This document shows, in pieces, positions 50,293 through 59,120 of a DNA stretch of 64,000 nt. The notes beneath the pieces were generated by a model, which saw nothing but the letters and a program-made list of their open reading frames with translations, did not search any database and was not told the DNA's origin. The position numbers and the translations under genes were made by a program. The first letter of the stretch is position 1. Every line of letters begins with the position of its first letter. The stretch comes from Gordonia zhenghanii (GTDB lineage: Bacteria > Actinomycetota > Actinomycetes > Mycobacteriales > Mycobacteriaceae), in contig NZ_JAKKOQ010000001.1 of the NCBI RefSeq assembly GCF_021738965.1, positions 620,001-684,000 of the forward strand, in the 5' to 3' direction.

Positions 50293-53200
50293 GTGAGTCA
50301 CGACCGGCTTCTCACGCGACGCGGCATCGGCGTCACCGCGTTGATCCTCACGCTCGTGTCGTTCTGGCAGGCACCCGGCACGATCTCTCCGGACACCAAA
50401 CTCGACCTCACGGCCGATCCGATCGGCTTCCTCGCGCGGGCCACTCACCTGTGGTCGTCGACGATGCCGATGGGTCAGATCCAGAACCAGGCCTACGGAT
50501 ACCTGTTCCCGCACGGCGCGTTCTTCGCGCTCGGCGATCTCGCGCACGTCCCACCGTGGGTGATCCAACGGCTCTGGTGGGCCGTCCTGCTGACCGTGGG
50601 GTTCGTCGGCGTCGTCCGCGTGGCCGAAGCACTGCGAATCGGATCGTTCGGCTCACGCCTGATCGCCGCCTGCGTGTTCGTCGCGTCACCGCGCGTCCTG
50701 ACGACCATCGGCACCATCTCGTCGGAGACGCTGCCGTTGATGCTGGCGCCGTGGGTGCTGTTGCCGGTGATCCGCGTACTCGACTCTGGGTCTACGAGCA
50801 CTGGGTCGACGAGGCAGGCATGGCGGGAGGCCGCACGATCGGCGTGCGCTGTCGCGTTGATGGGCGCGGTCAACGCCGTCGCGACCGGCGCAGCGGTCAG
50901 CGTCGCCGTCCTGTGGTGGCTCGCAGCCACCGCCTCGCACGATCGGGATCGTCGCCGAATCGGCCTGCGGTTCGCCTGCTTCTGGATTCCGGCTCTCGCA
51001 GCAGCCTGCCTGTGGTGGGTGGTTCCACTGCTGATGTCGGCGCGGGTGTCGCCGCCGTTCCTCGACTTCATCGAGTCCGCTCAGGTCACCACCGAGTGGA
51101 CATCGCTGACCGAGGTGCTACGCGGGACGTCGTCGTGGACGCCGTTCGTCTCGGGCGAGCGCGCGGCAGGCGCCGTACTCGTGTCCGAGTCGGCGGCCGT
51201 CCTCGCGACCGGAGTGCTGGCGGCAGCGGGACTCGCCGGACTCACCATGCGCGCGATGCCCCACCGCCGACGGTGGCTGGTCCTACTGGTGATCGGCCTC
51301 GCATGCATCTGCCTGGGCTACCCGGGCGCGCTCGGCTCGCCGATCGCCGAGACCGTGCGGAGCTTCCTCGACGGCAGCGGCGCAGCGCTGCGCAACGTCC
51401 ACAAGTTCGAGCCGCTGGTCCGACTGCCACTGGTCGTCGGCGTCGCACATCTGCTCGGGCGGGTGCCGTTCCACGCGCTGGCCGCGGCGCCGTCGAAGGC
51501 CAACGGCTGGGCTCGTCCGGCAGTCGCGGCGATGGTTGTCGTGACGGCGGCGTTCGGCACCGGTTCGCTGGCCTGGACGGGCGGAATCGCACCGGCGTCC
51601 AGCTATGACGCGATTCCTGACTATTGGCACCAGACGGCCGACTGGCTCGACGAGCACGCCGACGACTCCCGCGCCCTCGTCGTCCCGGGAGCCCCGTTCG
51701 CCGACCAGATCTGGGGCCTGACCCGCGACGAACCACTCCAAGCTTTATCGGACGCTCCGTGGGCGGTGCGCGACGCGATCCCGTTGACGCCGCCGGGCGC
51801 TATCCGCGCGATGGACTCCGTTCAGCGCGCACTCGTGTCGGGACGCGGCTCCGCAGCACTCGCCGACACGCTGACCGCGCAAGGCGTCGGGTACGTCGTA
51901 CTGCGTGCCGACCTCGACCCGAAGACGTCACGGTCGGCGCGACCGATCGTCGTCGCCGACGCTCTGCGCCGTTCACCCGGCGTCGATCGGGTCGCCCAGT
52001 TCGGCCCCGAGGTGGCTCCGCCGACCGTCGACGGCGTGGTCCTCGACGACGGTCTGCGTCCGACGATGCCCGCGGTGACCGTCTATCGAGTCGGGGCGGG
52101 TCGCTCGTTGGGGCCGTTGCTGACTCCCCTCGACGAGGCGCCGCGCGTCGACGGCGGCCCCGAGTCGCTCGCCGCGATCAACGAGGCCCGAGCCCGCACC
52201 GGCCGCCCTGCGCTCGGGACCGCGCTCCTCACGCCGGACGCCCGTCGCGCCGGAGTCGGCGACGGACCAGGACGGACCGTCACCGACACTCCCGCCGACC
52301 GGGAGACCGACTTCGGTCGCGTCGACGACCACTCGTCGTCGATCCGAGCGCCCGGCGATCCGCGGCTGACCAAGAACGCCGTCGCCGACTACCCCGTCGA
52401 CGGCGCGGCGCCCGTCCAGGGCCAATGGCTGCTCAACAACCAACCGGGACAGGTGCGGGTCACCTCGTCGGGCTCGGCGGCAGACGCGACCCAGCCGGGC
52501 CGGACGGTGCCCGCCGCATCGACGACGGCGGCGTTCGACGGCGACGCGAACACCGCGTGGGTCAGCCGCGGCCTCGAGTCCGCGGTCGGGCGGTGGGTCG
52601 CACTCGAGTTCACGCAGCCGCGCCGAGGCCTTGCGTTGACGGTGACGACGGCGAAAGCGCTCGGCCCCGACGTATCGTCGCTGCTGGTGACCACAGATGC
52701 GGGCAGCACGGTGGTCACCGATGTGGAACCCGGGGTCCCCACCAGGATCGTCGCGCCCGCAGGCGAGACGAAGCGCGTGGAGATCCGCGCGACGCGCACC
52801 TCGAACGACACGGCTGGCAACCAGTTCGCGCTCGCCGACGTCACCCTCTCGGATGCCGACACCGGACTGGACTACTCGGTCCGACACCGTGTGGTTCTCC
52901 CCGAACTCGATGCAGCGGACCGCGTCGACGCGTGGGTGCTGCACAACGAGCTGGGCAGCCGCGCCGAATGCGTGTGGGACGACGACCGCGTCCGATGCGC
53001 CCCGACGCTCGGAATCGCACCAGAGGCGCCCGGAGCGTTCGGACGCACCCTCTCCGTTCCGACCGACACCGAGGTGACGCCGAGCGTCGTGCTGCGGCCG
53101 AAGGCAGGCGGAGCCCTCAATGACCTCCTGGCGAGCCCCGGCGTCGTCGCCGCGGATGGCGCGTCGAACGTCACCGACCCGCGCGGCAACGCTTCGGCTG

Positions 53201-54660
53201 CCGTCGACGGCGATCCTCGCACCGTGTGGACCGCACCCGAGACGCCGACGGCGACCGGCCAGAAGAAGCCGACGAAACCGTCCCTCACCCTGCATCTGCC
53301 GACCGTGCGCACGGTGTCCGCGTTGAAGCTGACGCTCCCGGACGACTATCCAGCGCGACCCACCCGGGTGAGGGTCGACCTCGGCGACGACGAACAGACC
53401 GTCCGGGTCCGCGACGACGGGACCGTGCAGTTGACACCCGCGCGGACGGATCGGATCGTCGTGACGGTCGATGAGACGAGCGATCTGATCGACGTCAACG
53501 ACCTCGGCTTCGCCCGGCAGTCGCCCGCGGGCATCGCCGAGATCGCGGTGCTGCCGACCGTGCCGGCACCGTCCCCCGATCTGGACCGGCCGATCGTCAT
53601 CGGGTGCGGAACCGATCCACAGGGCCCCCTCGGTCTCGGCCTGTCAGCGGGCGGACGAGTCCAGCGACTGCAGGTGTCGACGACGGCGCGGGCGTTGCGC
53701 GACGGCGACCCGGTCGTCGCCACTGTGTGCCCCGGCACCCCGCTGCGACTGCCTGCGGGCGAGCAGGAAGTGACGGCCAACCCGGGCGACGCATTCACCG
53801 TCGACTCGCTGGAACTCCGCACGTCCGGCCCCGATACGGTCGGCGAGAGCGTGCCCGCGCGGACCGGATCGTGGGACGCGACGTCACGTGACGTGCTCGT
53901 CCACGCCGCCGACTCGCCCCGGATCCTGTCGGTCCCGGAGAGCACCAACCCCGGTTGGCACGCCCGCATCGACGGCGACGAACTGGAGTCGGTCGTCGTC
54001 AACGGCTGGCAGCAGGGGTGGATCGTCCCCGCGGGCGCCGCCGGGACCGTGGCCCTGACCTTCGACCCGGACACCCCGTACCGCTGGGCCCTGCTCGTCG
54101 GCTTCCTCCTCGTCTCCGCCCTGTTCGCCGCGGCCTTCCTCCCGCGGCCTCACCGTTGGTCGAGCCCTCACCGCCGGTCGAGCCCTTCCCGCCGGTCGAG
54201 CCGTTCCCGCCGGTCAAGCCGTTCCCGCCGGTCGAGCCCTTCGACTCCGCTCAGGAGAACCGGAGTCGAGACCCCGATCAGGAGAACCGCAGCCGAGACC
54301 CCGCTCAGGAGAACCGAAGTCGACACCCCGCTCCGCCTCGCTCTCGCGGCCGCCTCACCGCTCGCCGCCGCCTATCTGCTGACCGGACCGTGGGGTCTGG
54401 CGATAGCAGTGGTCACGGGCGTCTTCGTGGCCTATGCCTCGCCCACGACGCGCGTCACGCTGGTCTTCGGCGCCATGTCGGTCGCGACGGTCGCGCTCGC
54501 GACTGGTCCGTGGAATTCGGGGACCGACTATTCCGGGTACGACGTCCTGCCTCAGTCGGCAGCACTGGTCGCAGTGTCCGCGGCCCTGTTCTCGGCGTGG
54601 CTCCCCCGCTTCTCCCGCCGAGCGAGGGCTCGGCGACACGGTTCTTCGACGAACGTGTAG
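50293..54660 (+). CDS. aftD: Arabinofuranosyltransferase AftD
   Basis: Large membrane glycosyltransferase (GT53/DUF3367), 1455 residues, that adds arabinofuranose to arabinogalactan and lipoarabinomannan from decaprenyl-phospho-arabinose. It starts at GTG and has N-terminal TMs ('GVTALILTLVSFWQAP'), a catalytic early loop 'ISPDTKLDLTADPIGF', then a long periplasmic region with carbohydrate-binding-like domains. The C-terminal TM region is interrupted by a Ser/Arg-rich stretch at about residues 1288-1345 encoded by tandem repeats. The 3' end overlaps the opposite-strand acyltransferase by 109 bp. Orthologous to Rv0236c. Confidence 0.94.
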   Translation: MSHDRLLTRRGIGVTALILTLVSFWQAPGTISPDTKLDLTADPIGFLARATHLWSSTMPMGQIQNQAYGYLFPHGAFFALGDLAHVPPWVIQRLWWAVLLTVGFVGVVRVAEALRIGSFGSRLIAACVFVASPRVLTTIGTISSETLPLMLAPWVLLPVIRVLDSGSTSTGSTRQAWREAARSACAVALMGAVNAVATGAAVSVAVLWWLAATASHDRDRRRIGLRFACFWIPALAAACLWWVVPLLMSARVSPPFLDFIESAQVTTEWTSLTEVLRGTSSWTPFVSGERAAGAVLVSESAAVLATGVLAAAGLAGLTMRAMPHRRRWLVLLVIGLACICLGYPGALGSPIAETVRSFLDGSGAALRNVHKFEPLVRLPLVVGVAHLLGRVPFHALAAAPSKANGWARPAVAAMVVVTAAFGTGSLAWTGGIAPASSYDAIPDYWHQTADWLDEHADDSRALVVPGAPFADQIWGLTRDEPLQALSDAPWAVRDAIPLTPPGAIRAMDSVQRALVSGRGSAALADTLTAQGVGYVVLRADLDPKTSRSARPIVVADALRRSPGVDRVAQFGPEVAPPTVDGVVLDDGLRPTMPAVTVYRVGAGRSLGPLLTPLDEAPRVDGGPESLAAINEARARTGRPALGTALLTPDARRAGVGDGPGRTVTDTPADRETDFGRVDDHSSSIRAPGDPRLTKNAVADYPVDGAAPVQGQWLLNNQPGQVRVTSSGSAADATQPGRTVPAASTTAAFDGDANTAWVSRGLESAVGRWVALEFTQPRRGLALTVTTAKALGPDVSSLLVTTDAGSTVVTDVEPGVPTRIVAPAGETKRVEIRATRTSNDTAGNQFALADVTLSDADTGLDYSVRHRVVLPELDAADRVDAWVLHNELGSRAECVWDDDRVRCAPTLGIAPEAPGAFGRTLSVPTDTEVTPSVVLRPKAGGALNDLLASPGVVAADGASNVTDPRGNASAAVDGDPRTVWTAPETPTATGQKKPTKPSLTLHLPTVRTVSALKLTLPDDYPARPTRVRVDLGDDEQTVRVRDDGTVQLTPARTDRIVVTVDETSDLIDVNDLGFARQSPAGIAEIAVLPTVPAPSPDLDRPIVIGCGTDPQGPLGLGLSAGGRVQRLQVSTTARALRDGDPVVATVCPGTPLRLPAGEQEVTANPGDAFTVDSLELRTSGPDTVGESVPARTGSWDATSRDVLVHAADSPRILSVPESTNPGWHARIDGDELESVVVNGWQQGWIVPAGAAGTVALTFDPDTPYRWALLVGFLLVSALFAAAFLPRPHRWSSPHRRSSPSRRSSRSRRSSRSRRSSPSTPLRRTGVETPIRRTAAETPLRRTEVDTPLRLALAAASPLAAAYLLTGPWGLAIAVVTGVFVAYASPTTRVTLVFGAMSVATVALATGPWNSGTDYSGYDVLPQSAALVAVSAALFSAWLPRFSRRARARRHGSSTNV
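54151..54336 (+). repeat. In-frame tandem repeats inside aftD
   Basis: Five copies of an 18-bp unit (core CCGCCGGTCGAGCC) run from 54151 to 54240, followed by about three copies of a 26-27-bp unit built on CCGCTCAGGAGAACCG and GTCGAGAC. The 18-bp array is a multiple of three; the frame stays open throughout. They encode Ser/Arg-rich and 'PLRRT'-type residues. The second unit is the same element found intergenically at 15.55 kb. Confidence 0.88.
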
Positions 54661-55739
54661 CTCGCGGCCGACACCGGCACGGTGACGACGACGGTCAGCA
54701 GCCAGACACTGACGAAGTGCCCGTCGAACGAGGGGATCCCGAACAGGCCGAACACCGAGGCGAGTACGGCGACGTGCCAGATGAAGATGCCGTACGACCA
54801 CCGTCCGAGGGCGGCCATGACCGGCGAGTCGAGGAACCGGAACCGGTCGTCGCGCAGGACGAGCGGCGCGAGGATCGCATACGCGCCGAGGCCGCCGAGC
54901 AGCATCTTGGCCGCGTACTGCGGATCGTTCATGGGCGCGAGGCCGACGGGACCGGCGAGCGGTGTGGACGCGAGGCCGTAGGCGATCACCAGGACCGCGA
55001 GCATCAGCGGCCGATTGGTCGACACCCGGATGATCGGCGACGCCGTATCGATCTCTCCGGCGCGCACAGCGGCGACGATCTCCGCGAGGACGAATCCGGC
55101 CGCGAACCACGGCAGATGCCCGAAGACCCAGTTCTTGCCCTCGACGCCCGCGGCGAGCGGCAGGAGGTTCGCCAGCCACGCCCACCCGAGGCTGAGCGCG
55201 CTGACGCCGAGGATCAACGGGATCCGTCGACGCGCACGTCGCCCCCGCAGCGCGAGCAGCCCGTACCCGATGAGTGGAAGCAGCAGGTAGAACGCGGCCT
55301 CGACGGACAGACTCCACATCTGGGTGAGTCCGGACGCCAGGGTGAGCGGGACGAACACCTGGGTGAGCGTCAGGTTGGCGATCCACACGGTCGGTGACGC
55401 GTCGCGCGCCTGCGGCAGCAGCAACAGGACCGCGGTCACGACGATCGCGTACGCGGGCCAGATGCGGACGAATCGGTGACGGAGATAGCGGCGCACGTTC
55501 GGCGGGTCGTTCTGGCCGCGGGCCGCGCTCGCGTACGGCCGCCACAGCAGGAACCCGCTCAACGCGAAGAACAGCGCGACGGCGAGGTCCAGCCTGCCGA
55601 GTACGGGGCCGATCACCGGCCAGTGCAGTGATCGAGTCTGGAAGGCGACGTGCGTGGTGAGGACGCCCAGTGCGGCGACGGCTCGCATCCCCTCGAGCTG
55701 CGGATAGAAGCGCCTGGTCGGCGCACTCGCAGCTGTCAT
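54552..55739 (-). CDS. Acyltransferase-3 family membrane protein (TmaT-like)
   Basis: A 395-residue, about 10-TM acyltransferase (OafA/NodX family). The N-terminal 'FYPQLEGMRAVAALGVLTTHVAF' carries the essential His, and 'ALFFALSGFLLWRPY' and 'TQMWSLSVEAAFYLLLPL' are standard. By position (Rv0228-like, beside the DUF3068 gene) it corresponds to TmaT, which acetylates trehalose monomycolate before MmpL3 export in corynebacteria. The 3' end lies antisense to the last 109 bp of aftD, covering the conserved 'TFVEEPCRR' end. The assignment rests on synteny. Confidence 0.8.
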   Translation of the reverse strand: MTAASAPTRRFYPQLEGMRAVAALGVLTTHVAFQTRSLHWPVIGPVLGRLDLAVALFFALSGFLLWRPYASAARGQNDPPNVRRYLRHRFVRIWPAYAIVVTAVLLLLPQARDASPTVWIANLTLTQVFVPLTLASGLTQMWSLSVEAAFYLLLPLIGYGLLALRGRRARRRIPLILGVSALSLGWAWLANLLPLAAGVEGKNWVFGHLPWFAAGFVLAEIVAAVRAGEIDTASPIIRVSTNRPLMLAVLVIAYGLASTPLAGPVGLAPMNDPQYAAKMLLGGLGAYAILAPLVLRDDRFRFLDSPVMAALGRWSYGIFIWHVAVLASVFGLFGIPSFDGHFVSVWLLTVVVTVPVSAASYTFVEEPCRRALARREKRGSHAENRAADTATSAAD

Positions 55740-55806
55740 GTCCGGTCATTCATCGTCGGGTACACAGTAACCGTCCCGCTCAGGAGCGTGCCCTACAGTC
55801 GACGAC

Positions 55807-56883
55807 ATGACCGAGACCCCGTCGCCCCGTCTGCGTGCGCGAGATCTGCTGGCACCGGTGGCGTTCTTCCTCGGTGCGCTGCTGTTGGCCGCGGCGATCG
55901 CGGTGGGCCCGGTGGTCGGCGAGTCGCTGAAGAAGGTGCCCCTCGACGTGGATCTGACGTGGGTCGCCGACGGCTCGGACGGCTCACGCGTGTTGAACCG
56001 CTGCTCCATCGACGAGCCGCACGCGCAGGTGCTCGACGCTCAAGTCCAGCAGCGACGACGCATCGTCGCGGTCCGCCCGGCCGACTCGGACGTGGTCACG
56101 TTGCAGGCAGGCACGTCGCTCGGTGTCAGCGAGTACAGCGTCGACGGGAAGTCGGTGGACGCCGACGACGTGTGCAAGGAACAGACGCTGGCGGCGACGA
56201 TCGACCGGGTGACGATCGACCGCCGCACCGCCCTGCCCACCGGGCAGCCGTCCGAGGTCCAGTACGACGACGAGAAGGGGGCCGTGCAACTCCCGGACCG
56301 GACCGGATTCACGTATCTGTTGCCTTTCGAGTTCTCCGGTTCGGACCTGCGGTACTTCGACATCGTGAGCCGGACCTCGGTTCCTTTGGTGCGCAAGGGC
56401 ACCGAGACCATCGCAGGCCGGGAGACCCTGCATTTCACGGCGTCGATCCCCGACACGGACCTGTCCCGGTCCGACACGCGCGCGGTGATCACGCGACCCG
56501 CGTCGTGGTTCGGCACGTTCCCCGGAATCCGCCCTGACCGGCCGTTGACGGCGACCCTGCACCACCGGTCCGAACGCGACCTGTTCGTCGACGAGACGAC
56601 GGGCGTCATCATCGACGAGCGGGTCCGGATCGTCGAGGAGTACCGATTCACCCCGACGATCGCATCGAACTCACCGGAGCTCGCCGACTTCGTCCTCACC
56701 AACGTCGACACGACGGTGCGCAGCGATCGGGAGAGCCTCCAGGACGCAGCCGACGCCGCATCGTCTCGCGACTGGCCCGTCGTCCTGACCACGCTGATCC
56801 TGCCGATCGTGTTCGGCACACTCGGACTCGCGGCGCTGGCGTTCGGGATCGTCGTCACGGTGCGTGATCGGCGACGCCGGTAG
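55807..56883 (+). CDS. DUF3068 membrane protein (lipomannan maturation)
   Basis: A 358-residue envelope protein with an N-terminal TM ('FFLGALLLAAAIAVGPVVGE'), a large extracytoplasmic domain and a C-terminal TM ('TLILPIVFGTLGLAALAFGIV'). The pattern 'VPLDVDLTW...' and final TM are typical of DUF3068. The corynebacterial and M. smegmatis orthologs of Rv0227c are needed to mature lipomannan and build lipoarabinomannan. It is often labelled 'PorA family', but it is not a porin. The start is ATG 55807. Confidence 0.88.
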   Translation: MTETPSPRLRARDLLAPVAFFLGALLLAAAIAVGPVVGESLKKVPLDVDLTWVADGSDGSRVLNRCSIDEPHAQVLDAQVQQRRRIVAVRPADSDVVTLQAGTSLGVSEYSVDGKSVDADDVCKEQTLAATIDRVTIDRRTALPTGQPSEVQYDDEKGAVQLPDRTGFTYLLPFEFSGSDLRYFDIVSRTSVPLVRKGTETIAGRETLHFTASIPDTDLSRSDTRAVITRPASWFGTFPGIRPDRPLTATLHHRSERDLFVDETTGVIIDERVRIVEEYRFTPTIASNSPELADFVLTNVDTTVRSDRESLQDAADAASSRDWPVVLTTLILPIVFGTLGLAALAFGIVVTVRDRRRR

Positions 56884-56899
56884 GGGCGGGATTCGAAAG

Positions 56900-58117
56900 T
56901 CAGCCGTCGGCTGACCGAACCCATGCCCACGTCGCGACAACGGCGACCGCGGCCGCACCCGCCGCGATGGTCGCGAGCGTGACCACGGAGTCGGCGACGG
57001 TCACGATCAACACCACTTCGACGACGAGCGCCACGAAGGCCGGAACGGCGCCACGTGCGCGGTTACGCGCGATCGCGGCCAGCAGCATCAACTGCAGCAC
57101 AGCGAGCAGCGATCCAGTCAGCGCGAACAGCCACATCCACGCGGCGACCGGTCGGTAATCGTCCGAGATCACCACCGGAACAAGCGGGCCGCAGGCCGCG
57201 GCGAGAACGGTCACGGTGCACCCGATTGCGGCGAGCACCCCTACTGCACGACGCAGCGCGTCGGCGGATCGGACTGGATCGGCCAACCGAGGGTAGACGA
57301 CGACGCCGATCGCCTGCGGCAACCAGAACGCGGCCTTGGTCGCGACGGCGCCCAACGCGTACACACCGGCGTCGTCTGCAGACAGGACCGCCCGGGACAG
57401 CAGCAGATCCACCGACACCGCGACGATCATCACGAACTGGACGCTCGACGCCGACAGCACGTCGACCATCGAGACCGGTGGGCGGGCCCGGCCGTCGCTG
57501 GGAGACCGACCGGCATCGGTAGCGCGGGTGCCGCCGACCGCGACGCCTGCGACGGCGACCGCAGCGATCACGGTGCCGACGGTCCCCGCAGCGAGCGCGC
57601 CGGTCGGTCCTGCGCCCAGGGCGAGCGCGACGACGACCGGAACCGATTTGGCGACGCCGACTCCGGCGAGGACGCCGCCCAGGAGACCGAATCTCCCGGT
57701 GCCTTGGAGGAAACCCTGCCCGCCTGCAATGACTGCCAGCGGTGCAGCTCCGGCTAACGCGGCGAGGGTCGTCGACCAGGACGTGTGCGCGATCTGCATC
57801 ATCACCCCGACGCCGACCGCGGAGCCGATCGCGACGAGCACGCCGACGACGCCGGTCAATCGCCACAGACGACGGCGCGACGTTCCCGTCACCACTTCGC
57901 GAGCAACCACGGCCTGCAGCGCCAGGGCAGGCACCGAGAGGACGAGCATCGCCGCGTTGAGAACCGAGAACTCGCCGAAGCCGTCGGGTCCCAGCACACG
58001 ACTCGCTGGAACCTGCACGACGTAGGCGAGCAGGTTCGCCAGCAATGTCCCGACGGTGACCGCGCCGAGTGCGCGCACGGAGCCACCCGGCCGCTGCGCA
58101 CGCGCGGTGATCGTCAT
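56900..58117 (-). CDS. MOP-superfamily lipid-linked oligosaccharide flippase
   Basis: A 405-residue, 12-14-TM protein of the polysaccharide-synthase/Wzx group. N-terminal 'VRALGAVTVGTLLANLLAYV', then 'RVLGPDGFGEFSVLNAAM', and 'QAIGVVVYPRLADP' later, are typical of this family. Wzx-type proteins flip polyprenyl-linked sugars across the membrane. It is placed between genes otherwise adjacent in the M. tuberculosis locus, Rv0226c and Rv0227c. The substrate is unknown; an arabinan or mannan precursor is an attractive guess given the neighbours. ATG 58117 is the start. Confidence 0.82.
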   Translation of the reverse strand: MTITARAQRPGGSVRALGAVTVGTLLANLLAYVVQVPASRVLGPDGFGEFSVLNAAMLVLSVPALALQAVVAREVVTGTSRRRLWRLTGVVGVLVAIGSAVGVGVMMQIAHTSWSTTLAALAGAAPLAVIAGGQGFLQGTGRFGLLGGVLAGVGVAKSVPVVVALALGAGPTGALAAGTVGTVIAAVAVAGVAVGGTRATDAGRSPSDGRARPPVSMVDVLSASSVQFVMIVAVSVDLLLSRAVLSADDAGVYALGAVATKAAFWLPQAIGVVVYPRLADPVRSADALRRAVGVLAAIGCTVTVLAAACGPLVPVVISDDYRPVAAWMWLFALTGSLLAVLQLMLLAAIARNRARGAVPAFVALVVEVVLIVTVADSVVTLATIAAGAAAVAVVATWAWVRSADG

Positions 58118-58204
58118 GGAACCAGTGTGCCCGTACCGGCGGGTAGACTTGCGCGGCGGCATCCGCCGGACCACCCGTAGAGCACTACACCAGGCAGAGA
58201 GTCG

Positions 58205-59116
58205 ATGTACGACACCGAATTCACCGCGCCCGATCCCACCGACATCGGATCCCGGATCGACCCGGTACTCGCGCGCAGCTGGCTGCTCGTGAACGGCGCC
58301 CAGCACGACCGTTTCGAAGCCGCGTCCCATTCGCGCGCCGACATCGTGGTCCTCGACATCGAAGACGCCGTGGCGCCGAAGGACAAGGACACCGCGCGCG
58401 ACAACGTGCTGCGTTGGTTGGGCGCCGGACACGCGGACTGGGTGCGCATCAACGGTTTCGGCACTCCGTGGTGGTCGGCGGACATCGACGCCCTCGCGTC
58501 GACGTCGATCGGCGGCGTCATGCTCGCGATGGTCGAATCCGTCGACCATGTGACGGAGACGGCGCGGCGTCTGCCGAACATCCCGGTGGTCGCACTCGTG
58601 GAGACCGCGCGCGGACTGGAGCGCATCACCGAGATCGCATCGGCCAAGGGCACGTTCCGCCTGGCCTTCGGCATCGGCGACTTTCGCCGCGACACCGGCT
58701 TCGGCGACAATCCGACGACGCTCGCCTACGCTCGCTCACGGTTCACCATCGCGGCGAAGGCCGCGGGTCTGCCGTCGGCCATCGACGGGCCGACTGTCGG
58801 ATCGAATCCCCTCAAGCTCAACGAGGCGACGGCCGTCAGCTCCGAGTTCGGCATGACCGGCAAGATCTGCCTCACCCCCGACCAGTGTGCGGCGGTCAAC
58901 GACGGCCTGTCGCCCTCGTTGGACGACATCAGCTGGGCACGCGAGTTCTTCACCGAGTTCGAGGCCGACGGCGGCGAGATCCGCAACGGCTCGGACCTGC
59001 CGCGCATCGCGCGGGCGACGAAGATCCTCGACCTCGCACGCTCGTACAACATCGTGTCGAAGGACTACGGCGTCTCCGACCAGTCGCACGCCTCCACCGA
59101 CACCTTCCACTACTGA
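58205..59116 (+). CDS. HpcH/HpaI aldolase/citrate-lyase-beta family protein (CitE-like)
   Basis: A 303-residue TIM-barrel protein. 'NGAQHDRFEAASHSRADIVVLDIEDAVAPKDKDTARDNV' region marks the start, 'WVRINGFGTPWW' gives the substrate arginine, 'VALVETARGLERI' a metal glutamate and 'LAFGIGDFRRDTG' the metal aspartate. Relatives cleave malyl- or citramalyl-CoA or act as (S)-malyl-CoA thioesterases; without other citrate-lyase subunits it is not a citrate lyase. It lies 4 bp before the large membrane protein, so the two probably form an operon. Confidence 0.88.
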   Translation: MYDTEFTAPDPTDIGSRIDPVLARSWLLVNGAQHDRFEAASHSRADIVVLDIEDAVAPKDKDTARDNVLRWLGAGHADWVRINGFGTPWWSADIDALASTSIGGVMLAMVESVDHVTETARRLPNIPVVALVETARGLERITEIASAKGTFRLAFGIGDFRRDTGFGDNPTTLAYARSRFTIAAKAAGLPSAIDGPTVGSNPLKLNEATAVSSEFGMTGKICLTPDQCAAVNDGLSPSLDDISWAREFFTEFEADGGEIRNGSDLPRIARATKILDLARSYNIVSKDYGVSDQSHASTDTFHY

Positions 59117-59120
59117 TCCG

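Noticed and set aside
54151..54240. Possible CRISPR array or frameshift in aftD
   Set aside because: Units are contiguous, multiples of three, and the aftD frame stays open into its last TM segments.
53955..55397. A 480-codon plus-strand frame across the aftD 3' end
   Set aside because: It is in a shifted frame over aftD and antisense to the acyltransferase, and shows only charged low-complexity sequence.
55807..56883. PorA-type porin
   Set aside because: The 'PorA family' label is attached to DUF3068, but the protein has two TM helices and a large soluble domain, unlike a porin.
58205..59116. Citrate lyase beta subunit of a complete citrate lyase
   Set aside because: No alpha, gamma or accessory citrate-lyase genes are adjacent; the stand-alone CitE-like type is more likely.
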